Below, in pieces: positions 55,801-64,000 of a stretch of DNA of 64,000 nucleotides (position 1 is the stretch's first letter; each line of letters begins with the position of its first letter). Under the pieces are notes generated by a model. The model was not told the DNA's origin. It did not search any database and worked only from the letters and a program-made list of their open reading frames with translations. The DNA comes from Lysobacter alkalisoli (GTDB lineage Bacteria; Pseudomonadota; Gammaproteobacteria; Xanthomonadales; Xanthomonadaceae). The position numbers and the translations under genes are program-made. The stretch covers positions 2,800,001-2,864,000 of the forward strand of contig NZ_CP041242.1 in assembly GCF_006547045.1 (NCBI RefSeq), written 5' to 3'.

Positions 55801-57041
55801 GCGGCACCCTCCTCGTCCAGGCGGGTCACCAGCAACGGGGCGTTCTCGACCAGCGACTGCGCACGCTCCAGTATGTAGGGCGCAGCGGCTTCCAGCCGCC
55901 AGTCGCGGCGCATCTCGCCTTCCATGCGATCGCGCAAGGTCCAACCGCCACCAGCAAAATCCAGCCAGGCTTCACGTTGCAGACTCAGGCGGTTGCCCTC
56001 GTCGGCAGCCACGCCGCGCGCACGCTCCTCGATGGTGATCGTCTGCGACGGCTCCAGCGCGAAGGCCGGCAGTGCGTGCCAATCCTCCGGGACGCCGGCA
56101 TTGTCCGGATCGACCTGCACCGGACCGCCGGCGCTGGTGGAGCGCAGTGCCGGGGCGGCCTCGTAGCTCCATATTTCCTGTGCCGGCCACGGTTTGCCGG
56201 CCTCGGTCTGGGCGGCTAGTTGCACTTGCTGCAGCGGTTCGAGCATGCGGGCGCGCAGCACCAGTTCGGCCTGCTCCGGCTGGACCTGCACGCGCAGGCG
56301 GCCATCGGATTCCAGTCGCGCCGGCCAGTCGCCGTCCAGCGTCAGCGGCGCGAAGCCGGCTGGCAGCACCGGCCCGATCAATTCTTCGCGCGCCTGCCCG
56401 GCTCCGGTCAGGAGTATCCGTGTTTCCAGCTCCGCGGGCAGGCCGTCACCGAGCTTGCGGTAGACGCGGATGTCAAGCGCATCGGCCTCCGGTGCGGCGG
56501 ATTCGCCACGGCCCAGCACGAGGTTGTCGCCGTCACGCTGCAAGGGTCGGATCGACTGACCGTCCACCTGCAATTCAACCAGGCTGACCCCGGCCGGCAG
56601 TGCCAGTGCCTGCGGTCGCTGTGCCCACGGGATGCGCCCACGCAGTTCGTAATGACCCGGATCCAGCCACACACCCGGCCGGCCGGCATGCCTGACCACC
56701 GGCACCGCATTGCCATTGGCGGTCACTTGCTGCGGCCAGTACTGGACATCGCCCGGAAGCACCACCCTGCCGCGCTTCTGAAGCGTATAGCGCAGCGCGA
56801 ACGCGACCCCACCGGCATCGGCCTGCACATGCAGTACGCCGGGCCAGACGCAGATCCGCTGCGCGCCCTTCTGGCCGGCACCGGCCAGCAGCGGGCAATC
56901 GCGCCCGGGCTCATCCTGCAACACCCATTCGCGCCACGGCTCCAGGGGCGCCGGCACCGACACCGGTTGGGCCTGGGCAATCAGGGCACACGACAGCGAC
57001 AGGGCAGCGGCAAACCAGCAAATCACGGTTCTGCGTATCAC
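52809..57041 (-). CDS. Very large membrane/periplasmic protein with TonB-receptor-like segment
   Basis: A 1,410-residue protein of no family I can name. GTG 57041 is preceded by aaggag and gives a signal peptide ([20 protein letters not shown]). Residues about 25-470 are beta-rich; about 480-575 hold three membrane helices; a Pro-rich linker follows; residues about 651-690 contain [20 protein letters not shown], like the N-terminal plug of TonB-dependent receptors. Helices at about 717-740 are followed by a second signal-peptide-like stretch ([13 protein letters not shown] through SPAHAQA, about 750-770), another beta-rich part to about 1,215, then three or four C-terminal helices. No neighbour shares the strand, so no operon clue exists. 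Confidence 0.8.
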   Translation of the reverse strand: MIRRTVICWFAAALSLSCALIAQAQPVSVPAPLEPWREWVLQDEPGRDCPLLAGAGQKGAQRICVWPGVLHVQADAGGVAFALRYTLQKRGRVVLPGDVQYWPQQVTANGNAVPVVRHAGRPGVWLDPGHYELRGRIPWAQRPQALALPAGVSLVELQVDGQSIRPLQRDGDNLVLGRGESAAPEADALDIRVYRKLGDGLPAELETRILLTGAGQAREELIGPVLPAGFAPLTLDGDWPARLESDGRLRVQVQPEQAELVLRARMLEPLQQVQLAAQTEAGKPWPAQEIWSYEAAPALRSTSAGGPVQVDPDNAGVPEDWHALPAFALEPSQTITIEERARGVAADEGNRLSLQREAWLDFAGGGWTLRDRMEGEMRRDWRLEAAAPYILERAQSLVENAPLLVTRLDEEGAAGVEWRTPRVGLDAGLRLQSGGGKWPIAGWRQSFDTVTTTVHLPYGYRLFAAPGADRADGSWMSRWTLLDVFIAAVIALLSWRLFGWTGAGLAAVYLLLAYHERGAPILSLGVVLALALIVQALPAGRLRRIGEWARRAALVLLVLIALPFVATQLRMALHPQLEGAALMPALHVGMSKKMAMEAADAAATAAEEAYAYRELAPPPEVPAVVFDDPSPVDMPALPPPPPTPVSVGQGVELDSIMVTGSRIKRADVLDRYTQGTVVQTGRGLPSWQGGHSYRLRWSGPITQDQSVRLLISPPWLTRLLRVLAVALLALLALRVLGVRLRWPPLRPVAAALAAFALAGPMMVSPAHAQASMPSPELLEELKNRLTRLPDCAPDCATIAAAQVRADGDDVRIALDVHAAARVFVPLPVDDVDLSPLRLRVDGADAGGVLQAQGRRWIVLDRGVHRVEIETRAMADKAVLAFPLPPARIAFDGAGWQASGITDNRLPAGSLTLARSRETGSAPDGAATRLGAQEFPPYVRLTRHLDLGLDWHLRSVAERLAPEEGGFTVKLPLVAGEKVGTAGLEVRAGHVELPIPDGDDTAEWRGSLDKTDTLTLTAPALNDHAEVWEISASPLWHLGFEGVPESAPLPEDDANDWHVFRFYPLPGETLKITVSRPAAASGATRAIDAVRLQSQIGQRAGEHTLGLTVRASQGGDHTLVLPAGAEVLSVRRGSEVLNLRPQDGRLSLPLLPGVQRFEIRFRDSEGVAMRNTTPSIDLGLPAANIDLRLDLPRDRWVLLTRGPRLGPAVLYWGELLVLVLVAFALSRLRWAPLKLHEWLLLGIGFSTFSWLALFVVVAWLFAVAWRDRNAVPPVDTDAGNIGSNGMRFNRLGFNLAQIGLVVLTLAAAFALVAAIPYGLLGSPDMHIRGNGSTAHALSWFADQSTDILPRGSAITMPMWLYRTAMLAWALWLAVAVLRWAGWGFRAWVKGGYWRSRPKSISTPPPLPDEKN

Positions 57042-57252
57042 GGCTCGACTCCTTTGCAAGCACGATGGCGGCAACGATACAACGGCCGATGTTCCGCCGT
57101 GGGGTCAAGGCAACGCTGAAAAGTCGTCACTCCGGCAAAAAAAGCCGGGGGCCCGCTCTTCGGCAGAGGCTCGACTTGTTCAGCGTTTCCCCTACCTGCC
57201 GACGCGATGTTTTCCGACATCCGGGCGCCATCCGCCTGTTACCCTTTTGCGC

Positions 57253-59112
57253 ATGGAGAACACCGCGCTTGACCTGCTTCGCACCGTTTTTGGACATCCC
57301 GACTTCCGTGGCGAGCAGGCCGAGATCGTCACCCATGTCGCCGACGGCGGCGATGCCCTCGTGCTCATGCCCACCGGCGGCGGCAAGTCGCTGTGTTACC
57401 AGCTGCCGGCGATGCTGCGCGACGGCTGCGGTATCGTCATCTCGCCGCTGATCGCGTTGATGCAGGACCAGGTCGAAGGCCTGCGCCAGCTCGGCGTGCA
57501 TGCGGCCTTCCTGAATTCATCGCTGGACGCCGAAACCGCCGCACGGATCGAGCGCGAATGGCTCGGCGGCGAACTCGACCTGCTCTACGTCGCACCCGAA
57601 CGCCTGCTGACGAGCCGCATGCTTGGTTTGCTCGACCGCGTTCACCAACATGGCCGGCTGGCCCTGTTCGCAATCGACGAAGCCCATTGCGTCTCGCAAT
57701 GGGGCCACGATTTCCGTCCCGAATACCGCCAGCTGACCGTGCTCCACGAGCGCTGGCCCGACGTGCCGCGGATCGCGCTGACCGCCACCGCTGACCCGCC
57801 GACCCAGCGCGAGATCGCCGAGCGCCTGCAGCTGGACGACGCGCGCCGCTTCGTCAGTTCCTTCGACCGTGCCAACATCCGCTATACCGTGGTGCAGAAG
57901 GACAACGCCAGGCGGCAGCTGTTCGATTTCCTGCAGGGTCATGCTGGCGAGGCCGGTATCGTCTATTGCCTGTCTCGGCGCAAGGTCGAGGAGATCGCCG
58001 AGTTCCTCGCCGGTCATGGCATCGATGCGGTGCCCTACCACGCCGGCATGGACGCACGCTTGCGTGCGGAGAACCAACGCCGTTTCCTGCACGGCGAGGG
58101 CGTGGTGGTAGTTGCGACGATTGCCTTCGGCATGGGTATCGACAAGCCGGACGTGCGCTTTGTCGCCCACATGGATCTGCCCAAGTCGATCGAGGGCTAT
58201 TACCAGGAAACCGGTCGCGCCGGCCGCGACGGCGAACCGGCCGAAGCGTGGATGTGCTACGGCCTCGGCGACCTGGTGCTGCTGCGGCAGATGATCGAGC
58301 AGTCCGAATCCGGCGAGGAGCGCAAGCGGCTCGAACACCGCAAGCTCGACGCCCTGGTCGGCTACTGCGAATCGATGCGCTGCCGCCGGCAGGTACTGTT
58401 GTCCAACTTCGGCGAGGAATACTTGCCTGTCGAGGCACCGCAGAGCTCGCCTTGCGGTGCCTCTGGTTCAATCTGTGGCAACTGCGACAACTGCCTGCAG
58501 CCGCCCGAGGCCTGGGATGCCACCGAAGCCACACAAAAAGCCTTGAGCTGCGTCTACCGCAGCGGCCAGCGTTTCGGCGCCGCCCATCTCATCGACATCC
58601 TGCGCGGCAGCGACAGCGAGAAGATCCGCCAGTTCGGCCACGATCGGCTCAGCACCCATGGTATCGGCGCCGACCTCGATGCGAAGACATGGCGCGGCGT
58701 GTTCCGCCAATTGGTCGCGCACGGCCTGCTAGACGTGGATGCCGAAGGCTATGGTGGCCTGCGCCTGACCGCCGCCAGCCGCGCAGTGCTCAAGGGCGAG
58801 CAGACCGTGATGCTGCGGAAGATCGTGGTCAAGCGCGAACGCACCCGCGTTGCGGCGAGGACCCCGGCTGCCGTCCTCGCCCTCGCCCCGGCCGATGTCC
58901 CGCTATTCGAGGCCCTGCGCGAGATGCGTGCACGGCTGGCACGCGAACAGAACGTGCCGGCCTATGTGATCTTCCACGACCGCACCCTGCGCGAGATCGC
59001 CGCCCGACGTCCGGCCAGCGAGGGCGAACTGGCCGGCATCGGCGGCATCGGCACCGGCAAACTGGAGCGCTACGGCGGGCTGGTGCTGGATACCGTGGCT
59101 GCTGCCGGCTGA
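57253..59112 (+). CDS. recQ: ATP-dependent DNA helicase RecQ
   Basis: RecQ unwinds DNA 3' to 5' in recombination and fork repair. The 619-residue protein has Walker [20 protein letters not shown] motif [32 protein letters not shown], and [14 protein letters not shown] with the arginine finger. The zinc-binding Cys follow (RCRRQVLL, then SICGNCDNC), then the winged helix and a C-terminal HRDC domain ([20 protein letters not shown]). Between the first and the later Cys there is an extra stretch, [14 protein letters not shown], encoded by a small palindrome (58432-58463). I start at ATG 57253; TTG 57247 is less likely. Confidence 0.96.
   Translation: MENTALDLLRTVFGHPDFRGEQAEIVTHVADGGDALVLMPTGGGKSLCYQLPAMLRDGCGIVISPLIALMQDQVEGLRQLGVHAAFLNSSLDAETAARIEREWLGGELDLLYVAPERLLTSRMLGLLDRVHQHGRLALFAIDEAHCVSQWGHDFRPEYRQLTVLHERWPDVPRIALTATADPPTQREIAERLQLDDARRFVSSFDRANIRYTVVQKDNARRQLFDFLQGHAGEAGIVYCLSRRKVEEIAEFLAGHGIDAVPYHAGMDARLRAENQRRFLHGEGVVVVATIAFGMGIDKPDVRFVAHMDLPKSIEGYYQETGRAGRDGEPAEAWMCYGLGDLVLLRQMIEQSESGEERKRLEHRKLDALVGYCESMRCRRQVLLSNFGEEYLPVEAPQSSPCGASGSICGNCDNCLQPPEAWDATEATQKALSCVYRSGQRFGAAHLIDILRGSDSEKIRQFGHDRLSTHGIGADLDAKTWRGVFRQLVAHGLLDVDAEGYGGLRLTAASRAVLKGEQTVMLRKIVVKRERTRVAARTPAAVLALAPADVPLFEALREMRARLAREQNVPAYVIFHDRTLREIAARRPASEGELAGIGGIGTGKLERYGGLVLDTVAAAG
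58432..58463. repeat. Small palindrome inside recQ, in frame
   Basis: Perfect 11-bp arms gaggcaccgca (58432-58442) and tgcggtgcctc (58453-58463) with a 10-base loop. It falls between zinc ligands, a region where RecQ proteins are usually shorter, and the frame is kept. Confidence 0.65.
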
Positions 59113-59131
59113 GAAAACGCCAATCGTCAGG

Positions 59132-59199
59132 CCCGTAGCCGGACAAGGTCGCATCCGGGCGGCATTGCCCCGGGTGCGCTGCGCCTGCCCGGACTACGG
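59132..59199. repeat. REP element between convergent recQ and the next gene
   Basis: The left part cccgtagccggacaaggtcg then catccggg pairs imperfectly with ccccgggtgcgctgcgcctg then cccggactacgg. It is the same family as the hrpA element at 50025-50102. Its right end supplies the TAG stop codon (59194-59196) of the minus-strand gene. Confidence 0.75.
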
Positions 59200-60747
59200 C
59201 TGCCCGCTGGCGGTCACCGTGCAGGTGAGCTCGAACGTTGCCTGGCCGCCCGCCGGCAGGGTCGGGATCGCCACCCCGGTCGACTGCAACTGCGCCACGC
59301 TCGGGCTGGCGGGGCAGACCGCGCCGCCGCTGGCGCTGCAGCTTGGCACCGCCGCCGTGCAGTCGAGTCCATCCACGGCCGGATCGCGCAATACCGCGCC
59401 ATCGGCGGCCGCGGGGCCAGCATTGGCAACCTCCAGGGTGAAGGTCACCTGCCCGCCGGATACGACGGTCTCCGGCAAGGCCGTTTTCACGACCGACACG
59501 TCGGCCTGCGGCAATGGCGTGTTGATGAGATCGCAATCGACCACGTCGCCCATCTCCAGGATGTTCAAGGTGGGCGGTGACGCCGAGTCGTATCCGTCGT
59601 CCAGCACGGTCTCGCCGGTCCGGGTGTTCACGCACACGATACGGCGCGCGTAGGCGTCCAGTGCCGATGCACTGCCGGGCGCCATTTCCTCGACCAGGGT
59701 GAGTGCGTTGCCGGACATCGCCATCGTGCTGATGTACGGATAGGCGCCGGTGGCCGTACCGGTCGTGGTTCCGGTGCTCACGGTCTGATCGTTGACGTTG
59801 ACGATGCTGTAGGTGAACTGGTCGGCAGGATCGGCGCGTCCTTCGGGCAGCACCTTGCGCAGGCGCATCGCGCAGCAGCGCACGCCGATCGCGAAACCCT
59901 GGCCGGCAGCGGAGTGGATCTGCCCCATCACCGTGAACGGCTGCGCGCTGCCCACCACCTTCTGCGACGCCAGCACCACGGCGTTGGCGTCGCTGCCACC
60001 GGTCATGCCCTTGAACCGGAGGCAGTCGACGTAGCTGCCCAGGCAGGCCGAGGCCACGCCCGGATCCAGCGTGGCCGGCGTGCCCTGCTGCACGGCCGAG
60101 GCCGGCGCGTTGCCCAGCCACTCCAGCACGCTCCAGGGCGTACCGCCGGAGACCACGCCGAAATCCAGATACTCCGGATTGGAATTCAGGCGCTCGGCAT
60201 CGGCCACCACGATCTCGAACGGCAGGTCGGTCACCTCCAGTCCGTCGGGGGCGTACAGGCGAATGTCCGCCAGCGTCAGCACGGCCTGGTTACCGCGCCC
60301 ATCGGGCGAATGCAGCGCCGCCGCGTTCGGCGTGAGGATGGTGTAGTAGCCGGAATTGCCGCTGAAGTTGGAACCGGTCCAGGTCGGTGCCTGACGGACC
60401 GTCAAGCGTGGATTCGCGGCACTGCCGCCGCTGACGCTCACGTTGAGTTCCACCCTGGAACCGTCCGGCAGATCAAATTCGAACGGCACGTTGGAGGTGT
60501 CGCTGGGCAGGTCCTCGTCGACCGCGCCGAACTGGAACCAGCAGATCGTGCCGACATGCTCACCGTTGGAATTCGGATCGGCCAAGCGACACTCGTTGGC
60601 CGCCGCGGGAAGCATCGCGCCAAGCAGCCACAGTGTCGCCAGGGCAAGCAATCCGCGGATGCCGGACCGGATACGGCCACCACGAGGCCGGAAAACAGGA
60701 TGGCCGGCACCCCAGGCTGCCGGATACTGCTGAGAGAACGCATTCAT
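59194..60747 (-). CDS. Secreted protein with C-terminal DUF11-type domain
   Basis: A 517-residue exported protein. A long N-terminal region with a signal sequence (LLALATLWLLGAMLPAAA, about residues 33-50) is followed by a Cys-containing start ECRLADPNSN and about 350 residues of beta-rich, Gly/Ser/Asp-rich sequence (choice-of-anchor-like). The last 100 residues are a DUF11-type Ig-like domain (ADVSVVKTALPETVVSGGQV, VANAGPAAADGAVL) with four Cys. The C-terminal module is paralogous to that of the next gene. A Clp/CRP-like site lies about 73-88 bases upstream of ATG 60747. Surface or biofilm roles are guesses. Confidence 0.75.
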   Translation of the reverse strand: MNAFSQQYPAAWGAGHPVFRPRGGRIRSGIRGLLALATLWLLGAMLPAAANECRLADPNSNGEHVGTICWFQFGAVDEDLPSDTSNVPFEFDLPDGSRVELNVSVSGGSAANPRLTVRQAPTWTGSNFSGNSGYYTILTPNAAALHSPDGRGNQAVLTLADIRLYAPDGLEVTDLPFEIVVADAERLNSNPEYLDFGVVSGGTPWSVLEWLGNAPASAVQQGTPATLDPGVASACLGSYVDCLRFKGMTGGSDANAVVLASQKVVGSAQPFTVMGQIHSAAGQGFAIGVRCCAMRLRKVLPEGRADPADQFTYSIVNVNDQTVSTGTTTGTATGAYPYISTMAMSGNALTLVEEMAPGSASALDAYARRIVCVNTRTGETVLDDGYDSASPPTLNILEMGDVVDCDLINTPLPQADVSVVKTALPETVVSGGQVTFTLEVANAGPAAADGAVLRDPAVDGLDCTAAVPSCSASGGAVCPASPSVAQLQSTGVAIPTLPAGGQATFELTCTVTASGQP

Positions 60748-60819
60748 ATGCCGCTGCCACCTTGACCACCGGCAGGCGTACTGACGGCGGCCTTCTGCGT
60801 GAAAGTGGCGTGAATGTTA

Positions 60820-60835
60820 CGTGATACACATCACA
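60820..60835. promoter_or_regulatory. Clp/CRP-type operator
   Basis: The palindrome cgtga-tacaca-tcaca (60820-60835) fits TGTGA-N6-TCACA with one mismatch on the minus strand. In xanthomonads such sites are bound by Clp, a c-di-GMP-responsive CRP homologue, which activates many extracellular-factor genes. It lies 73 bases upstream of the start of the 517-residue secreted protein, next to an AT-rich stretch. Confidence 0.6.
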
Positions 60836-60883
60836 TTTTTAATCACGAAAAATCACCGTCCATCTCAGGTCTGCAGCACCGCT

Positions 60884-60935
60884 TTTTAGCGGCCGCAACC
60901 CGTGCATCGTTGGATGGGCTCGACGGGTCGCGGCT
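60884..60935. repeat. Imperfect palindrome between secreted-protein genes
   Basis: The sequence ccgcaacccgt (60892-60902) pairs with acgggtcgcgg (60923-60933) with one mismatch, in the 292-base gap between the two secreted-protein genes. It resembles the xanthomonad repeat ending gggtcgcgacttgc. It might end transcription from the upstream gene. Confidence 0.45.
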
Positions 60936-61039
60936 TGCGCCACTCCTGCAGGAGCTGGATCCCGCGGTCGTCGGGCGTAAGAAAGCCCGGGCCGCGCCTG
61001 AGGCGCCACCCGAGCCATGGGGCAAGCCCTTGGCGAGGC

Positions 61040-63427
61040 TCAGTTGCCGGTGGCGGTCACCGTGCAGGTCAGCTCCAGGGTGACGGTGCCACCAACGGGG
61101 AAGGTCGGAATCGCCAGCCCGGCTGCCAGTTGCGCCGGGGTCGGCGAGCCTGGGCAGACCGCACCGCCCCCAACCGAGCACGACAGCGTCGTACATTCCA
61201 GGCTGCCCGGCACTCCGGCGTCGGTGACCACCGCGCCGTCCGCGGCATCCGGACCGTTGTTGGCGACCTGCAGCGTATAGACCACCTCGTCGCCCGATAC
61301 CACCGCGTCCGGGGTCACGGTTTTCACGACCCCAAGGTCCGCACAGGGATCGCCGGCAAAAATGAAGTTGTCGACGAACAGCCCGGTATTCTGGGTCGCC
61401 GGAGCGGCGTTGTTGACGAACTGGATCGTCGCCTCTGTGCCCGTCGCGATGAAGGTGTGGGTAAAGGTGCTCCAGACCACCGACCACTGCGGGGTGTCCG
61501 GCACACCGGCGTTTCCATTGAAGATGCCATCGGCAACCGGCTGCAGCGTTGCCAGGGTGACGGGTGTCGCCCCGACGCCATTGCCCAACTGGACGACGGC
61601 AATCGAGTTCGCCGCCGACAGACCCGAGTAATCCACCGAGAAGGTGTACTGCCCGCCCGGAACGAGCCCGGTGAACGTCTGCCGTAGCGTTGCCGCCGCC
61701 GTGCCCCAGAGATCGATGCTCTGCAGTTCTGCACTGGCGTTGTTGTAATGACGCAGGATGTCAATGGTGCCGGCGACGGTTTCCCAGCCGCTGATCGGAT
61801 TGGTCGTTGTCCGCCAGACCGCAAAGCCGTTCACGTAGGCCGTATTGTCGCCCGGGCCTTCCGGATCGTTCTGGATGTCCGGCGATTCGAAGGAGCCGTT
61901 GTTGGCGATGTTGCATACGCCAGGAACGGGACCGGGTGGAGACGTGAACTGGGTGTTGGTGTCGCTGGCCGTGTTGTTGGACGGATCGGTATCGGTCATG
62001 CCGGCCGGCACGTCCACCGTGGCCGTGTTGGTGAGGTCCCCGCTGTAGCTGACCGGAACCGGTACCGTCAGTGTGTAGGTGACCGAAGTGCCCACCGGCA
62101 GGTCCGCCGTGGTGGCGATCGCGCCCGTACCACTCGCCTCTCCGCAGGCGCTGCCGCTGCCGCCGCCGTCGTCCGCGCAGGTCCAGCTGGCGTCGGTGAT
62201 GCCGTCGGGCAGCGGATCGCTGACCAGGGCGCCCAGCACATCCGCCGGGCCGTTGTTGGTCACGACGATCTCGTAGATGACCGTGCCACCCGGCGAGTAA
62301 GCCGTCTGGCCGTCGTCCTTGGTGATGGCGAGGTCGACTTCGATGTCATCATCAAGGATTGTGTATGTGCTGCTTGCCAGTGCTGGCGCACCACAGGTCT
62401 GAGTGCTCAGAACCATGTAGTCGGACGAAGTCGCATCCAGTTCGAACACGATCGTCTCGTCGTCTTCCTGCGAATCGTCGTCGATGATCTCGACACCCAG
62501 CGGAAAGAGAGCCCCGGCATATTGGCCGGCCGGGATCATCACCTGAAAGCTGCTGGAGCCACTCGGCGTCGTATAGTCGGTGCCCAGCGTGGCGGTGCCT
62601 CCCACCACGTTGACAGTGATGGGTGTCGGCGCCAGGAAGCTGCCGCTGACCGCGATCTGCGGAATGTTCCCGCCGCCCGCCTCGGCGTCGGAGCCGCTCG
62701 CGGTGGCGAATTCCACGAATGGCGTCAGGTCGAAGTGGATTTCGTCCAGGTAATTGCCGACGCTCGCTCCGCTGAGCGCCTGGAAACCGACCGTCTGCAT
62801 GCCGGTTGACCCGGACCAGGTGAAGCTGCCGGAGTAATTGGCCCAGTTGTTCACATTGCTTGCAACGCTGGCCGATCCAGTGCCGACCGAATTGATCGTG
62901 CCGGTTCCGGTTGTCGTTGTTGTGACATCGACGATGAGCTGGCTGCCGGCCCCCGAAGGATTCGTTCCGATATTGAACGCCGCCCTTTCGGTATTGGAAG
63001 CCCTACCCTTGTGGGCGAACTGCCACTGCACGACGTCGCCGCTTATCAGACAGGCAGTCTGATAGAGGCGGGAAGGCGTGTAGGCGTTCAGTTCCGCGTA
63101 CTGCGAACCGGAGGCAGGGTTCGCGCCCTGGAAATTCCCCTTGAAGATCTGCATCGCGCCCTCGATGGGAGGCGATGGCTTGTGCCCCCCACAGGTGCCG
63201 TGCTCGGTGGGGGTCCAGTTGCCGGTCCAGGTCGGCTCGGTCGTCTCCCAGCCGGGCACAAGCTGGGATTCACGAATCGACCAGCAGGCGTCGCTGGGCA
63301 ATACGGGTTCTTCGAAACTCGAATTTATGAAGCTTCTCTGTACCTGCGCCTGCGCGCCGGAAGCCGCCAGCAGCACGAGCGCGCACAGCACCACCGCGGC
63401 GGCCCTTGGAGCGGAAGTGAACATCAT
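61040..63427 (-). CDS. Secreted multidomain protein with Calx-beta and DUF11 domains
   Basis: A 795-residue exported protein; ATG 63427 overlaps the stop of the upstream barrel gene (TGATG), so coupling is expected. The signal peptide is RAAAVVLCALVLLAASGAQA. Domains: an N-terminal carbohydrate-binding-like domain (about 30-220, NSSFEEPVLP and YAELNAY), a Calx-beta-like part (about 225-345, VNVVGGTATLGTDYTTPSGS, IIDDDSQEDDETIVFEL), a DUF11 repeat (about 350-460, VTNNGPADVLGALVSDPLPD), a second binding-like domain (about 475-690, NNGSFESPDI), and a final DUF11-type module with VVKTVTPDAVVSGDE. It is probably a surface adhesin or matrix protein. Confidence 0.8.
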   Translation of the reverse strand: MMFTSAPRAAAVVLCALVLLAASGAQAQVQRSFINSSFEEPVLPSDACWSIRESQLVPGWETTEPTWTGNWTPTEHGTCGGHKPSPPIEGAMQIFKGNFQGANPASGSQYAELNAYTPSRLYQTACLISGDVVQWQFAHKGRASNTERAAFNIGTNPSGAGSQLIVDVTTTTTGTGTINSVGTGSASVASNVNNWANYSGSFTWSGSTGMQTVGFQALSGASVGNYLDEIHFDLTPFVEFATASGSDAEAGGGNIPQIAVSGSFLAPTPITVNVVGGTATLGTDYTTPSGSSSFQVMIPAGQYAGALFPLGVEIIDDDSQEDDETIVFELDATSSDYMVLSTQTCGAPALASSTYTILDDDIEVDLAITKDDGQTAYSPGGTVIYEIVVTNNGPADVLGALVSDPLPDGITDASWTCADDGGGSGSACGEASGTGAIATTADLPVGTSVTYTLTVPVPVSYSGDLTNTATVDVPAGMTDTDPSNNTASDTNTQFTSPPGPVPGVCNIANNGSFESPDIQNDPEGPGDNTAYVNGFAVWRTTTNPISGWETVAGTIDILRHYNNASAELQSIDLWGTAAATLRQTFTGLVPGGQYTFSVDYSGLSAANSIAVVQLGNGVGATPVTLATLQPVADGIFNGNAGVPDTPQWSVVWSTFTHTFIATGTEATIQFVNNAAPATQNTGLFVDNFIFAGDPCADLGVVKTVTPDAVVSGDEVVYTLQVANNGPDAADGAVVTDAGVPGSLECTTLSCSVGGGAVCPGSPTPAQLAAGLAIPTFPVGGTVTLELTCTVTATGN

Positions 63428-64000
63428 CAATAGCTCCCCACGAAGTTGACGAACCAGCCTTTGTGGTCGTAGTCGAAATCGGTCAGGTCGTCGCTGAAGT
63501 CGGTGAAGTTGTAGCCGGCACCGATGCGGAAGTTGCGGCCGATGTCGCGGTCCACGCCGACCAGGAAGCCCTGCCGGGTGCCGCCGTCGGTCACCCCCAG
63601 CCAGCGGTACTCGGCCAGCGCGTGCCACTTCTGCCGCAGTTCGTAGCGGACCTGACCGGCAGCGAAGGTGGTCGCCGAGTCGAACCACTCGCCGGTGCCG
63701 CGGCCGAACCGCGCCTCGCCCTCGCGCCGTGCCAGCTTGCCCGCCAGCTCCCAGTGGTGGTCGAGCCGAACCACGCCCTCGAATGCCAGCACCTGGGTCT
63801 TCTGGTCGACCTGCGCCCCGCCCACCTGACCCAGCGTGGCCAGGTCGTACAGGTAGGTGTAGCGGCCGAACAGGCCCCAGCGGCTGTTGTTCCACGGCCG
63901 GTAGGCGAAGCCGAAGTTGCCCTCGATGAACTTCGCGCCGGCGGCCGGGTTCAGCTCGTCGTCGGTGTCGGCATAGTTGAAGCGTGCGGCGATCCGCCAG
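63427..64000 (-). CDS. Outer membrane beta-barrel protein, C-terminal part
   Basis: The frame is open at the window edge; the upstream part is missing. The visible 190 residues form alternating amphipathic strands with many aromatic residues (WRIAARFNYADTDDEL, FGFAYRPWNNSRWGLFGRYT, LAGKLARREGEARFG, ALAEYRWLGV, FRIGAGYNFTDFSDDL) and end in DHKGWFVNFVGSY, close to a C-terminal aromatic outer-membrane insertion signal. This suggests the barrel part of a large surface protein, perhaps one with DUF11 domains further upstream. It is coupled to the 795-residue secreted protein, so the two may work together at the surface. Confidence 0.75.
   Translation of the reverse strand, partial: WRIAARFNYADTDDELNPAAGAKFIEGNFGFAYRPWNNSRWGLFGRYTYLYDLATLGQVGGAQVDQKTQVLAFEGVVRLDHHWELAGKLARREGEARFGRGTGEWFDSATTFAAGQVRYELRQKWHALAEYRWLGVTDGGTRQGFLVGVDRDIGRNFRIGAGYNFTDFSDDLTDFDYDHKGWFVNFVGSY

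Noticed and set aside
53040-56219. Plus-strand open frame of 1,059 codons opposite the 1,410-residue gene
   Set aside because: High-GC shadow frame rich in Arg, Gln, His and Gly with no motifs; the minus-strand gene has a signal peptide, helices and a ribosome site.

Overview
The window is high-GC, densely packed DNA from a gammaproteobacterium, most likely a member of the Xanthomonadaceae/Lysobacteraceae (Lysobacter-Luteimonas-Xanthomonas type). The evidence is gene content and order: rsmA-apaG-apaH followed by folA/thyA/lgt, a Pil-Chp twitching cluster running pilG-H-I-J-chpA-chpB-chpC, gshB-tonB beside pilG, tsaB-dinG-like helicase, and many short intergenic palindromes of the kind known from xanthomonads. 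No tRNA, rRNA, phage, integron or CRISPR was seen.

Layout. 1-2.5 kb (+): end of rsmA, apaG, apaH, DUF1287 protein. 2.5-6.9 kb (-): folA, small membrane protein, thyA, lgt, dgkA, exported isoaspartyl peptidase. 7.2-12.8 kb (-): a MacAB-type export system split into permease, ATPase and adaptor, preceded by an OmpR-type two-component system. 13-16 kb (-): DUF962 protein, small hypothetical, mazG, cysQ, nudE. 16-18.3 kb (+): bioA-rsmE. 18.4-20.4 kb (-): small membrane proteins and a frameshifted nagX-like gene. 20.5-32.5 kb (-): the complete Pil-Chp chemosensory operon for type IV pili, with a 2,081-residue ChpA carrying a 24-copy pentapeptide repeat and a ChpB whose methylesterase site looks dead. 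32.7-34.7 kb (+): gshB and a frameshifted tonB-like gene. 34.7-35.2 kb: a repeat-filled intergenic region. 35.2-41.1 kb (-): tsaB, DinG/YoaA helicase, an LpoP-like lipoprotein, PBP1b. 41.3-43.4 kb (+): two-domain glycosyltransferase. 43.5-47.2 kb (-): TPR membrane protein and relA. 47.3-47.9 kb (+): secreted hypothetical. 47.9-52.0 kb (-): hrpA. 52.1 kb (+): dps. 52.8-57.0 kb (-): a 1,410-residue membrane protein of unknown function. 57.3-59.1 kb (+): recQ. 59.2-64 kb (-): two secreted DUF11-type proteins and the end of an outer-membrane barrel.

Most of the window is housekeeping: nucleotide metabolism, cell wall synthesis, stringent response, cofactors and RNA modification. Three things stand out. 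First, short palindromic elements sit in frame inside conserved genes (bioA, tsaB, recQ, and twice in hrpA), so they are read as extra peptide segments, much as described for Rickettsia palindromic elements. Second, four reading frames (a small membrane gene, nagX, tonB, hrpA) are each broken by the apparent loss of one base in or beside a G-run; in hrpA, putting back the base missing from a palindrome arm restores the frame exactly. Third, the 1,410-residue protein carries a segment resembling the start of a TonB-dependent receptor plug and a second, internal signal-peptide-like stretch.
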